Source: CAYVBJ01 sp964517005 (lineage in GTDB: Bacteria; Bacteroidota; Rhodothermia; Balneolales; Balneolaceae). From it: a DNA stretch of 64,000 nt. Shown one piece after another: positions 1 to 7,830 of this stretch. The stretch covers positions 40,284-104,283 of the forward strand of contig CAZFAJ010000001.1 of assembly GCA_964517005.1 (NCBI GenBank). Reading direction: 5' to 3'. Made by a program: the position numbers and the translations under genes. Numbering within the stretch: position 1 is the stretch's first letter; each line of letters opens with the position of its first letter. The notes under the pieces are model-generated. The model saw only the letters and a program-made list of their open reading frames with translations, made no database searches and had not been told where the DNA came from.

Positions 1-1
1 A

Positions 2-61
2 AAAGCCATTGCCGACAGGTGCGACCGGGTATACAAACTTGTGCACGGACAATTGGAGTAG
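2..61 (+). CDS. C-terminal tail of an ABC transporter ATP-binding protein (partial)
   Basis: An open frame enters from the left edge and ends at TAG 59-61. It encodes AIADRCDRVYKLVHGQLE after a lysine. The pattern 'A-ADRCDRVY-L--G-L' is the usual end of LolD/MacB-type ABC ATPases, where the H-loop is followed by a helix and a short 'G-L' strand. Only 19 residues are visible, so the family call rests on that tail alone. A hairpin with a T-rich 3' side follows about 40 bases downstream, as expected for the end of a transcription unit. Confidence 0.45.
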   Translation, partial: KAIADRCDRVYKLVHGQLE

Positions 62-100
62 ATCTTAATCTGTCTGATTCTGAATAAAGCCGGTAAGTCA

Positions 101-135
101 ACCCGGAATAAAAGGATTCCGGTTCAATTTTTTAC
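101..135 (+). terminator. Possible rho-independent terminator between the ABC gene and leuS
   Basis: A 7-bp perfect stem, CCGGAAT (103-109) with ATTCCGG (116-122), has a 6-base loop. It is followed on the plus strand by TTCAATTTTTT. It sits between the end of the plus-strand ABC fragment and the end of convergent leuS. The T run starts a few bases late, so the hairpin is only a moderate terminator, and it could also serve the minus strand. Confidence 0.5.
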
Positions 136-2709
136 CACAATGTTTATAATTCTCCCTGGCACGAAAATCTCTTTGATTATTTCAGACTCCGAAAGATATT
201 TTTCGACGTTTCTTTCAGATTTCGCAGCATTCAAAACAAATTCTTTGTCTTTTGATTTGGATGCATCCACTTCAAGCTGTGCACGGACTTTTCCATTTAC
301 CTGCACGGGATAAGTGACCGTCTCATCTTTCAGATATTTTTCGACTAATTCAGGCCACGGTTCGTAGGTAATTGATTCTGTGTTGCCAAGAATTTCCCAC
401 AACTCCTCCGAAAGATGTGGGGCAAACGGAGAAAGCAATTTGATAAAGGGAATAACGATCGTTTTCGGAACTGTTTCCCACTGATTCGCTTCATTAATAA
501 AAATCATAAGTGCGGAAATTGCCGTATTAAACCGCATCTCTTCAATATCGTCAGTAACTTTTTGTATAGCTTCGTGAAGAACTTTTAGTTGATTTTTGTC
601 AGGTTCGGCATCCCTGACCACCGGACTCAATTTCCCTTCTTTATCGGTAAGAAGCCTCCATACCCTGTTCAAAAACCGGTTAACGCCTTCCACACCTTTC
701 GTGCTCCACGGTTTTACCTGCTCAAGCGGGCCCATAAACATCTCATAAAGCCGGAGAGAGTCGGCACCATAATTATCAACCACATCATCCGGGTTAATCA
801 CATTGCCGCGCGACTTTGACATTTTGTAGGCACGTGCTTCTACTTTCACATCGGAATCTTTCATAAAAAATGACTCCCCCCTCTTTTCCACGTCATTTTC
901 ACTGAGTTTCAGTTTTTCAACTTTGTCAAGGTTTTTGGCTTCTTCGGGGGGTATGTACACACCATCTTTTCTGAATACGGTGAATTCCATTTCTCCCAGT
1001 ATCATTCCCTGATGAACTAATCTTTGAAATGGTTCTTCTGTAGAGACAAGCCCGCAATCGTATAGTACCTTATGCCAGAACCTTGCATAGAGTAAATGCA
1101 ATACACTGTGTTCGGCACCGCCTATATAAAGATCAACAGGCATCCAGTATTTTTCAGCACTCTTTTCCACCGGGCCTCCTTCAAAACCGGGACTGATGTA
1201 CCGTAAATAGTACCAGCATGAACCGGCCCATTGAGGCATTGTATTGGTTTCTCTGTACGCTTTTTTTCCTGTATCCGGATCTGCCGTTTCAATCCACTCC
1301 TTGGCTTTTGCAAGAGGCGGCTCGCCGCTCTCAGTTGGCTGAAAATCATCAAGCTCCGGCAGAGTAACAGGTAAATCATCTTCAGACACAGCCTTAGGTT
1401 TACCATCCACGTGTATGACCGGAAATGGTTCACCCCAATAGCGCTGCCGGGAGAAAAGCCAGTCGCGTAATTTGTAATTGATACTTTTTTCCCCGGCCCC
1501 ATTTTTTTCCAGCCAATCAATTATCTTCTCTTTGGCCTTTTCAATCTGAAGCCCGTTTAAAAAATCACTATTGATTGCAGGGCCATCACCGGTATATGCT
1601 TTCCCTTCAAAATTGTCAGGAGGCTGAACTGTTCTTATAATCGGGAGATCATACTTTTCAGCAAATTCCCAGTCTCTGTCATCTTGTCCCGGCACGGCCA
1701 TGATAGCACCCGTTCCGTAATGAATAAGCACATAATCTGCTACCCAGACCGGAATTTTTTTACCATTTACCGGATTCACTGCGTATGCACCTGTAAATAC
1801 TCCGGATTTCTCTTTATTCAGCTCAGACCGCTCAAGGTCCGATTTTTTTGCAGCCTGCTCTTTGTACTCTTCAATAACGGCCTGCTGCTCCTTAGCAGTA
1901 ATCTTATCAACCAGATGATGTTCAGGCGAAAGTACCATATAGGTGGCACCAAAAAGAGTATCAGGCCGGGTTGTGAAAACCCTGATCTTTTCATTGGACC
2001 CTGCAATTTCAAAATCTATCTCAGCACCAACAGACCGGCCGATCCAGTTTCGCTGCATCTCCTTGGTTGATTGCGGCCAGTCAAGATCATCGAGGCCATC
2101 AAGAAGTCTGTCTGCGTAGGCTGTTATTTTCAGGACCCATTGACGCATCGGTTTTCGCACAACCGGATAACCGCCAACTTCACTCTTTCCGTCAATCACC
2201 TCTTCATTGGCAAGAACAGTTCCCAGCTTTGGGCACCAGTTTACGGCCACTTCATCCTGGTAAGCCAGCCCCTTTTCAAAAAGTTTCAGAAAGATCCATT
2301 GCGTCCATTTGTAATAATCAGGATCTGTAGTATTTATTTCTCTTTCCCAGTCATATGAAAAACCGAGCATGCGCAGTTGCTCACGAAATTTTTTAACGTT
2401 TTTTTCAGTGGTTATTCGCGGATGAGTTCCTGTTTTTACAGCATACTGTTCAGCCGGCAAGCCAAAAGCATCCCAGCCAATCGGATGAAGAACATTAAAA
2501 CCTTTCATCCGCTTGTACCGTGCAAGAATATCCGTTGCGGTATATCCTTCCGGGTGACCTACGTGTAAACCGGAACCGCTTGGATAGGGAAACATATCCA
2601 GAATGTAATATTTTGGTTTATCCGTGCTCTTCTCTGTTCTGAATGTTCTGTTATTTAACCAATACGATTGCCATTTGGCTTCAATTTTTGCCGGATCGTA
2701 TATATTCAT
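124..2709 (-). CDS. leuS: Leucyl-tRNA synthetase
   Basis: This is a cytoplasmic class I aminoacyl-tRNA synthetase that charges tRNA-Leu with leucine. At 861 residues it has the normal bacterial length. The HIGH-type signature appears as HVGHPEGY near residue 50 after the typical 'MFPYPSG-GLHVGH' segment. The KMSKS loop is intact near residue 628 (AYKMSKSRGN). The inserted editing domain (CP1) is present, with 'TTRPDTLFGATYMVL' and 'GTGAIMAVPGQDDRDWEFA'. The C-terminal anticodon-binding region ends in 'VQVNGKVRAQLEV', a common LeuRS ending. The start is an ATG at 2709. The gene is transcribed toward the ABC fragment and stands alone. Identification is secure from the motifs and full length. 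Confidence 0.98.
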   Translation of the reverse strand: MNIYDPAKIEAKWQSYWLNNRTFRTEKSTDKPKYYILDMFPYPSGSGLHVGHPEGYTATDILARYKRMKGFNVLHPIGWDAFGLPAEQYAVKTGTHPRITTEKNVKKFREQLRMLGFSYDWEREINTTDPDYYKWTQWIFLKLFEKGLAYQDEVAVNWCPKLGTVLANEEVIDGKSEVGGYPVVRKPMRQWVLKITAYADRLLDGLDDLDWPQSTKEMQRNWIGRSVGAEIDFEIAGSNEKIRVFTTRPDTLFGATYMVLSPEHHLVDKITAKEQQAVIEEYKEQAAKKSDLERSELNKEKSGVFTGAYAVNPVNGKKIPVWVADYVLIHYGTGAIMAVPGQDDRDWEFAEKYDLPIIRTVQPPDNFEGKAYTGDGPAINSDFLNGLQIEKAKEKIIDWLEKNGAGEKSINYKLRDWLFSRQRYWGEPFPVIHVDGKPKAVSEDDLPVTLPELDDFQPTESGEPPLAKAKEWIETADPDTGKKAYRETNTMPQWAGSCWYYLRYISPGFEGGPVEKSAEKYWMPVDLYIGGAEHSVLHLLYARFWHKVLYDCGLVSTEEPFQRLVHQGMILGEMEFTVFRKDGVYIPPEEAKNLDKVEKLKLSENDVEKRGESFFMKDSDVKVEARAYKMSKSRGNVINPDDVVDNYGADSLRLYEMFMGPLEQVKPWSTKGVEGVNRFLNRVWRLLTDKEGKLSPVVRDAEPDKNQLKVLHEAIQKVTDDIEEMRFNTAISALMIFINEANQWETVPKTIVIPFIKLLSPFAPHLSEELWEILGNTESITYEPWPELVEKYLKDETVTYPVQVNGKVRAQLEVDASKSKDKEFVLNAAKSERNVEKYLSESEIIKEIFVPGRIINIVVKN

Positions 2710-3034
2710 AAAAGCTTTAATTGGTTTAAGAGATATAAAATTGAATCTGATTATGAGAGAGAAAAGATAAGAATTTAAAAAATCAATTGATGCTGATAAT
2801 AAGTGAAACCCGGACTCATTCGGTATGTAATATTAAACGGATCAGAATCAAAAGAAAAATTGCGGTGATTATTAACAAAATGTAACACAACAGGTCTTTA
2901 GAAATCCTGATTATAAAGCAGGTTTCACAATCGATAAAAATTTTCTAAAAAAGAACTTTGTTTATTGGTTAAATACTTATTATTTATTAATCATCTACAA
3001 AATGACGGCAAATTTAAAAAAAGAGTATACGATC
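2710..3034. other. Intergenic region between divergent leuS and the transglycosylase gene
   Basis: This 325-base AT-rich stretch separates two divergently transcribed genes and must hold both promoters. I see no reading frame, tRNA or strong hairpin. No -33/-7 pair matching the Bacteroidota consensus is clear enough to report. Confidence 0.5.
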
Positions 3035-3877
3035 ATGAAATTCAATGTTATTGCATTTGCTTTAATTTTTCCGCTATTCATTATAACTGCTATAAACAGT
3101 ATCAATGCAAATTCTGTCCATAACCAGATTTCTGATGAACAGATTGATCACTTGGTTTTTCAAAGTTCAGGTGAGTCTTTTGATCCGGTAGAAACATCGC
3201 TCTCCTCGCTCATAGAAATTTTTGATAAGAAAGGTTATGACATTAAAAAATTGATTGAAGATCCAAGATTTAAAATCTATGATGGTATCAGTGACAGGTT
3301 TAAAAAGTCTGCTGAACGCAAGATTGAACATATCGATGATTATAAACGTGTTCTTGGGTTTGACACGAAAAAAGCTAAAATATTTAGTTTTATTGACGAA
3401 AATTCTGATCAGCTGCAACTTGCGGAAGAGACCTACGGAATTTCAAAATATGTGATTGCAGCGATCATTGGAATAGAATCTGATTTCGGGAAAAATATTG
3501 GTTCCTTCAATCCTTTCAATGCCTACGTTTCCATGTACCTTGAAAATTACAGGGCTGATTTTGCTGAAGCGCAGCTCGTGGAGCTTCTCGAATTTTCAAA
3601 GAAAAACAACATCGACATACTTGATCTGAAATCGAGTTATGCAGGTGCCATGTCGTATGCTCAGTTTATCCCCTACTCGCTGAACAAATGGTTTGTCGGA
3701 TCGGATATTTTTAACATGGATAATAACATAATGTCCATTGGTAATTATCTCGCCTATTTCATGGAGCGCACCGGAACAATTGAAAAATCAGTGTTCAGAT
3801 ATAATCCAAGCTCTCTTTACGCAGAAGCCGTTTTACAGCTCGCCGGAGAAGCCGAAAAGATGTTTGCAGATAGTTAA
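3035..3877 (+). CDS. MltB-like lytic murein transglycosylase (SLT_2 family)
   Basis: It probably cleaves peptidoglycan glycan strands non-hydrolytically in the periplasm or at the cell surface. I chose the ATG at 3035 over the in-frame ATG at 3002 because the protein then begins directly with a signal peptide (MKFNVIAFALIFPLFIITA) and an AAGAG lies upstream. The core matches MltB. 'VIAAIIGIESDFGKNIGSFN' contains the catalytic glutamate of the family pattern AIIG(V/I)E(T/S), and 'SYAGAMSYAQFIPYSLNKWF' corresponds to the conserved GAMG-QF-PSS segment. At 280 residues it is shorter than E. coli MltB and has no lipobox cysteine. The second half of the fold is thinner than usual, for example around 'IGNYLAYFMERTG'. 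The family call is good; substrate range cannot be judged. Confidence 0.8.
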   Translation: MKFNVIAFALIFPLFIITAINSINANSVHNQISDEQIDHLVFQSSGESFDPVETSLSSLIEIFDKKGYDIKKLIEDPRFKIYDGISDRFKKSAERKIEHIDDYKRVLGFDTKKAKIFSFIDENSDQLQLAEETYGISKYVIAAIIGIESDFGKNIGSFNPFNAYVSMYLENYRADFAEAQLVELLEFSKKNNIDILDLKSSYAGAMSYAQFIPYSLNKWFVGSDIFNMDNNIMSIGNYLAYFMERTGTIEKSVFRYNPSSLYAEAVLQLAGEAEKMFADS

Positions 3878-4021
3878 AGGCAGACTGGAATCATCAGTTA
3901 ACCTGGCATTTACAGACTTCATTCAAATCGGAGCTTCAGTCAAGAGATGCTTTAATCCGCCGATAAATATCTTTTAAATCTTACCTGTCTTCAAGGCAGC
4001 AAAATAAAAAAGGTAAAAAAC

Positions 4022-4285
4022 CTAAAAGGACTGGGAAGGTTCAAGGCAAAGCTCTCTCTTCATCCGATTCTTCAGGCGCATTTCAAATCCGGGTGCAGCT
4101 TTAATATGGGGAAGCTCTTTTAATTTCCGGCAAATAAATAAACCCGACAGCGCCTCGCGGCACAGACCGGGTTCGATTGAGAGCAATTCGGTAAAAGCTT
4201 TTTGTTCTGTATCGTCTAAATTTTCTTCACAGTAATCAAGTAAAAAATCTGTGATTACCTGATCGTAATCAGTATAATTTGTCAT
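4022..4285 (-). CDS. Small protein downstream of the ECF sigma factor, possible anti-sigma factor
   Basis: This 87-residue protein has no motif I can name with certainty. It lacks the zinc-binding HxxxCxxC signature of ZAS anti-sigma factors and any membrane helix. It starts 49 bases downstream of the ECF sigma factor stop in the same direction, so the two are probably co-transcribed. The layout is acidic and helical, 'ITDFLLDYCEENLDDTEQKAFTELL', followed by 'APGFEMRLKNRMKREL'. This resembles the cytosolic part of small anti-sigma factors, where a 'P-F--R' helix follows an acidic four-helix region. The function is inferred from position and general shape only. Confidence 0.55.
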   Translation of the reverse strand: MTNYTDYDQVITDFLLDYCEENLDDTEQKAFTELLSIEPGLCREALSGLFICRKLKELPHIKAAPGFEMRLKNRMKRELCLEPSQSF

Positions 4286-4334
4286 GGCAAGAGACTTAAC
4301 TTTGGGTATTTATAAGCCTCTTACCACATATTTT

Positions 4335-4949
4335 TTAAAATGTTTCCTGTAAAGAGTAATCTTGCAAAATTTCCTGCAGCTGGATGCGTCCCCTGTTGAT
4401 TCTCGACTTAACAGTGCCCATGGCAGAGCCGGTTATTTCTGAAATCTCTTCGTAGGTCAGCTGCTGAATATCCCGCAGGATAATTGCTTCCCTGAAGTCA
4501 TCATTCAGCGTATGAAGTGCCTTTTCAAGCTCTTCAACACAAAATTTCTGATGAAGCTGTTCATCCTGTAATATAGATGTGTCTTCGATTGAAATTTCAA
4601 AATCATCCGGATTTGACGGATCAGCATGCATTGAAACAGTTGACATTCTTTGCTTCTTCTTGTACATGCTCTTTGCCAGGTTCAGAGCTATCGTATAGAT
4701 CCACGTGCTCAATTTTGCAATGCGTGTATAGGATTGACGGCTTTTAAAAACCCTGAGGAATGTTTCCTGAACCAGATCTTCACAATCTTCATGATTATGA
4801 GTGTAGCGGAACAAGAAATTGTGCAGCCTGTCTTTAAACCTGCTTACAAGAATATCAAAAGCTTGCATATTACCTGCCTGCAGTTGTTCCATTACGTCTT
4901 CATCAGAGAGAGTTTGCAGATTTACACTGTTATTAGTCACTGTATTCAT
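4335..4949 (-). CDS. ECF-type RNA polymerase sigma factor (sigma-70 family, RpoE-like)
   Basis: It directs RNA polymerase to alternative promoters. The 204-residue protein has region 2 ('AFDILVSRFKDRLHNFLFRY', then 'DCEDLVQETFLRVF' and 'STWIYTIALNLAKSMYKKKQ') and region 4 ('LHTLNDDFREAIILRDIQQL', 'TYEEISEITGSAMGTVKSRI'). It lacks regions 1 and 3, which defines the ECF class. The start at 4949 (MNTVTNNS) places region 2 at a normal distance from the N-terminus. The frame stays open upstream into holA, but that part is antisense-style sequence without sigma features. The gene starts 41 bases after the holA stop, and a small possible anti-sigma gene follows. The stimulus it responds to cannot be read from sequence. 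Confidence 0.93.
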   Translation of the reverse strand: MNTVTNNSVNLQTLSDEDVMEQLQAGNMQAFDILVSRFKDRLHNFLFRYTHNHEDCEDLVQETFLRVFKSRQSYTRIAKLSTWIYTIALNLAKSMYKKKQRMSTVSMHADPSNPDDFEISIEDTSILQDEQLHQKFCVEELEKALHTLNDDFREAIILRDIQQLTYEEISEITGSAMGTVKSRINRGRIQLQEILQDYSLQETF

Positions 4950-4990
4950 TTTTGATACCCCGTAGTTTTCGTTGCTGTTAAGCAGCCGTC

Positions 4991-6052
4991 TTAACCGACG
5001 ATGCGCGTAATCAGCAGAAGAAGTATCGAAGAGGTATCCAGTGTGGTAAAGCCTTTGGCGGCGCGATCGGCGTCGAGCAGGGCTTCGAAAATCCCGGGCA
5101 TTTCGGCAAGACTGAAATTGGATGCGTCTTGCCATTGACGGTTAAAAATCCAGTTATTGGTAATCCCAAGTTCAGACTGAACCTGTTGTTTACCTAACCC
5201 TTTTTCAGTCAGACGCCGAATTTGCCAGATATTTCCAAACACACTGTAAAAGAACCCCACGGTACGAATAACTTCTCCCGCTTCTATATTACTTTTAAGC
5301 AACATCTGTTCCGCAATACGGAGGCTCTTGTCCAGATCCCTGGAAATTAGGGCGTCTTTCAGCTCAATCGCCGAATATTCACGATATGCGCCGATTATTT
5401 TTTTTACATGCTCAAGATTAATCTCTGTTTCACTGTCTACAAAAGTACACACTTTATCTATTTCTATGGACAGTAACTGCAAATTATTGCCTACAAGCTG
5501 CGACAGCACTTGTGCGGCCCTGGCATCAATTTTTTTGTTATGTTTGTGATCGATCCAGTCAGTTACCCAATCGGCCAGTTTATAATCAGGAAGAAATTTA
5601 AACTCAAAAGCAGCTGCCTGTCCCCCCTTTTTTTTGAGTGCTTTACCAAGAGTCATTCTCTTATCGGGATGCTTTTCATCGATAAGACAAAGTAATGTTT
5701 GTGGATTGGGCTGATTCAGATAGGATTCAAAATCATTCAGGTGTCCTTCGCCATCAGGCACCTTCTCCCCTGCCTTCAGGAATTCACGTACGATAACCAC
5801 CCGCTGATCAGCCATCATCGGAAAACTTCGTGCGATATCCAGGATTTTTCTCGGCGTGGTTTCAGAACCATATAGAAGGTCAAAATTAAAATCACGCTGC
5901 TCAGGCGGGACCATTCTCTCTATCTCATCCTGAAGCCGGTCAATAAAAAAGGTCTCTTCACCATACAGGTAGATCACCGGTTTTCGTTTTTCGGGAGACC
6001 GGATTACAGAGAGAGCATCCTTGTAGATATCGATACTTGTAGGCCTGGCCAC
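4991..6052 (-). CDS. holA: DNA polymerase III delta subunit
   Basis: The delta subunit opens the beta sliding clamp within the clamp-loader complex. The protein is 353 residues with a GTG start at 6052. It shows the AAA+-like N-terminal pattern of HolA: 'VIYLYGEETFFIDRLQDEIE' (a degenerate P-loop, since delta does not bind ATP), 'FNFDLLYGSE', 'SFPMMADQRVVIVREF' and 'LLCLIDEKHPDKR'. The C-terminal collar region follows, with 'QLVGNNLQLLSIEIDKVCTF' and 'GEVIRTVGFFYSVFGNIWQI'. Length and motif order match the family. It heads a minus-strand group that continues into the ECF sigma factor and the small gene behind it, an unusual neighbour set for holA. Confidence 0.93.
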   Translation of the reverse strand: MARPTSIDIYKDALSVIRSPEKRKPVIYLYGEETFFIDRLQDEIERMVPPEQRDFNFDLLYGSETTPRKILDIARSFPMMADQRVVIVREFLKAGEKVPDGEGHLNDFESYLNQPNPQTLLCLIDEKHPDKRMTLGKALKKKGGQAAAFEFKFLPDYKLADWVTDWIDHKHNKKIDARAAQVLSQLVGNNLQLLSIEIDKVCTFVDSETEINLEHVKKIIGAYREYSAIELKDALISRDLDKSLRIAEQMLLKSNIEAGEVIRTVGFFYSVFGNIWQIRRLTEKGLGKQQVQSELGITNNWIFNRQWQDASNFSLAEMPGIFEALLDADRAAKGFTTLDTSSILLLLITRIVG

Positions 6053-6500
6053 TTTATGATTTTATGAATTGATTACAAAATAACATTCTAAAGGTAAGCA
6101 AGATTTTGGAAAAAGTAATTTGAAAAGAGATTGGTTATTTGGGGTTCAGGGTGTGAAACTCTGCCTTATTACTGGTAAGGAGCGCTAAGAACCACCTCAC
6201 TCCTGAAAGTACGGATAAATGAAAGTTTTGTAAGATTACCGGTTGAATATTCTTATTGTTCACCTTATTTACAATAAAAGGGTCATTAATTTTAATTCCT
6301 GCACTGCTTGCCGTGTTCAGACTTCAACCGATCTTTGCTCATCCGGAAAAATGATGTGTTCTATTTGACGTTTAGTTTGTATACTACCAACAGAAACTGT
6401 AAATATTTCTAATCATGAAAACCGTAACTTTAGAGATTTTTAATCAAAAAAACTTTTTTTAATAACCAAATATTTTAAATAGTAGAAAAATTATAAATAT
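6053..6500. other. Intergenic stretch upstream of the toxin-antitoxin-like pair
   Basis: These 448 bases between holA and the small antitoxin-like gene contain no supported gene. A short ATG frame at 6415 (MKTVTLEIFNQ...) stops after about a dozen codons in a T-run and is not convincing. The last 100 bases are very A/T-rich, as expected for the promoter of the downstream pair. I find no tRNA or clear repeat. Confidence 0.5.
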
Positions 6501-6716
6501 ATGGAAACAGTACTTGTACAAATAAAAAGCAAGAAAGCTTATAAACTTCTGAGAAATCTGGAAGACCTGCATATCATCAAATTGATAAAGAAAAAGCATT
6601 CCGGCGATCAAAAATTATCCGACAAATACCGTGGTGCCCTATCCGATAAAGTCGCCGATGAACTTCATGAATATGTTGATCAAAGCCGAAGCGAATGGGA
6701 CAAAAACAGTATTTGA
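6501..6716 (+). CDS. Small antitoxin-like protein upstream of a PIN toxin gene
   Basis: This 71-residue basic protein begins METVLVQIKSKKAYKLLRNL and ends with a charged helix, DELHEYVDQSRSEWDKN. I recognise the general style of short antitoxins found ahead of PIN-domain toxins in Bacteroidota, with an N-terminal strand, 'LL--LE-L' helices and a charged tail that would wrap the toxin. I cannot assign a named family. The PIN reading frame starts at 6695, inside the last 22 bases of this gene and in another frame. That overlap is typical of VapBC-type operons and is the main functional clue. Its partner is frameshifted, so the antitoxin may now be an orphan. Confidence 0.6.
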   Translation: METVLVQIKSKKAYKLLRNLEDLHIIKLIKKKHSGDQKLSDKYRGALSDKVADELHEYVDQSRSEWDKNSI

Positions 6717-7083
6717 TTGATTCCAATGCCGCCATCGATTATTTGGGTAAAAAGCTTCCTGATAGTGGAACTACATTTATGGATGGCGTTATTGACATGG
6801 TACCAATCTCTCAATTATTACGAAAATTGAAGTTCTTGGGTTTAAAACTACTCAAGATCAATATAATGTACTGAGCAGTTTTATAGAAGATTCTGTCATA
6901 TTTGACTTAACTGATCCTATTGCAGATAAGACAATTCTGATTCGAAAGAAGTATAAGACAAAACTTCCCGATGCAATTATAGCCGCAACCGGCATGGTTT
7001 ACGATCTGAGTTTAATTACAAGAAATATCAAAGATTTTAAAAATATAAAAGGTCTAAAACTGATCGATCCATATAACAGATAA
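6695..7083 (+). pseudogene. VapC-like PIN-domain toxin, interrupted by a frameshift
   Basis: The frame starting at 6695 reads MGQKQYLIDSNAAIDYLGKK and carries the first PIN acidic residue (LIDSN). It stops at 6872-6874 after 59 codons. The frame that starts at about 6805 continues the same fold: 'NLSIITKIEVLGF' (second acidic residue), 'LPDAIIAATGMVYDL' (third acidic residue) and 'LITRNIKDFKNI', ending at TAA 7081-7083. The two halves join near 6803-6806, where one base appears to be missing. Joined, they give a protein of about 128 residues, the normal PIN toxin length, with every catalytic acidic residue. VapC toxins are ribonucleases acting on RNA such as tRNA. This copy is either inactivated, mis-sequenced, or read by frameshifting; the first two are likelier. 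Confidence 0.75.
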
Positions 7084-7256
7084 TCCACACTCAAAAACCG
7101 CCCGAACTCCGGGGTGTAGCTCCGGTTGCTTCCCTCCCACCGGCAGATGTCTGTGTAGTCGATGCAGGCACCAGATAAAAAAGTCAAATCCTGAAGATCT
7201 GATTCCTTGGGAAAAGGCCCGGAAACAATTTACCTTTAAATACAAATCGTAATAAT

Positions 7257-7748
7257 TTAAAAAGCACACCCGTCGGGAAGTGGTTCTCTGTTTTCAAGAT
7301 CAGCTGCAAAATCTTTGTCCAACTCCGCTTTTTCAAAACCCGATTCTGCGGAACCAAAAAAGGCCTCACCGCCATAGCCGCTGTTATTCATGTGTGCCCT
7401 GACCCAAACATCCGTATCCGCTTCTATTTCCACAGGTCCCCCGCTCCGGGTAAATGGTTGTTCATTGACATGACTGTGAAGAAGTACTCTTCTGAAAATA
7501 AGCTCACCATCTTCCGAAACCACTTCCCACCAATCGGCATACTGATCACAGCCGGTATCCGGGCTGCTCACTTCCACCCGAAAAGTGTAGCCGCCTTCAT
7601 TTCCGGACAGATCAACTGAGGTTACATCTGCAAATCCTTCGTTTTGATTGGTTGATTCATCTACGATTTGTTCTCCGGAAGAGGAGCAACTGAAGATCAA
7701 AATAAAAGAGAATAGAATTAAAAACCGGTATTTATTTCCTGTAAACAT
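7257..7748 (-). CDS. Lipoprotein of unknown function
   Basis: This 163-residue protein begins with a lipoprotein signal peptide, MFTGNKYRFLILFSFILIFS followed by CSSSGEQ, with Cys as the lipidation site. The mature part is acidic and rich in beta-type sequence, such as 'GNEGGYTFRVEVSSPDTGCD', 'FRRVLLHSHVNEQPFTRSGG' and 'DTDVWVRAHMNNSGYGGEAF'. This suggests a small beta-sandwich anchored at a membrane. I do not recognise the family. It is convergent with the broken PIN toxin and divergent from nothing close, and so appears to be a single-gene unit. Confidence 0.7.
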   Translation of the reverse strand: MFTGNKYRFLILFSFILIFSCSSSGEQIVDESTNQNEGFADVTSVDLSGNEGGYTFRVEVSSPDTGCDQYADWWEVVSEDGELIFRRVLLHSHVNEQPFTRSGGPVEIEADTDVWVRAHMNNSGYGGEAFFGSAESGFEKAELDKDFAADLENREPLPDGCAF

Positions 7749-7830
7749 ATCGATGTTTTAGCCTTAAGATTAAAATCAATACTGATAATTTCAAAGTAAA
7801 CAAGATCAGGACAAAATCGTAAAACGGTTT

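Noticed and set aside
6999..7269. Minus-strand frame reading NRSYTPEFGRFLSVD, resembling the RHS/YD core 'Y-P--GRFLS-D'
   Set aside because: Only about 15 residues fit. The frame has no further RHS repeats, and it overlaps the end of the PIN toxin remnant. It is too short to call a relic.
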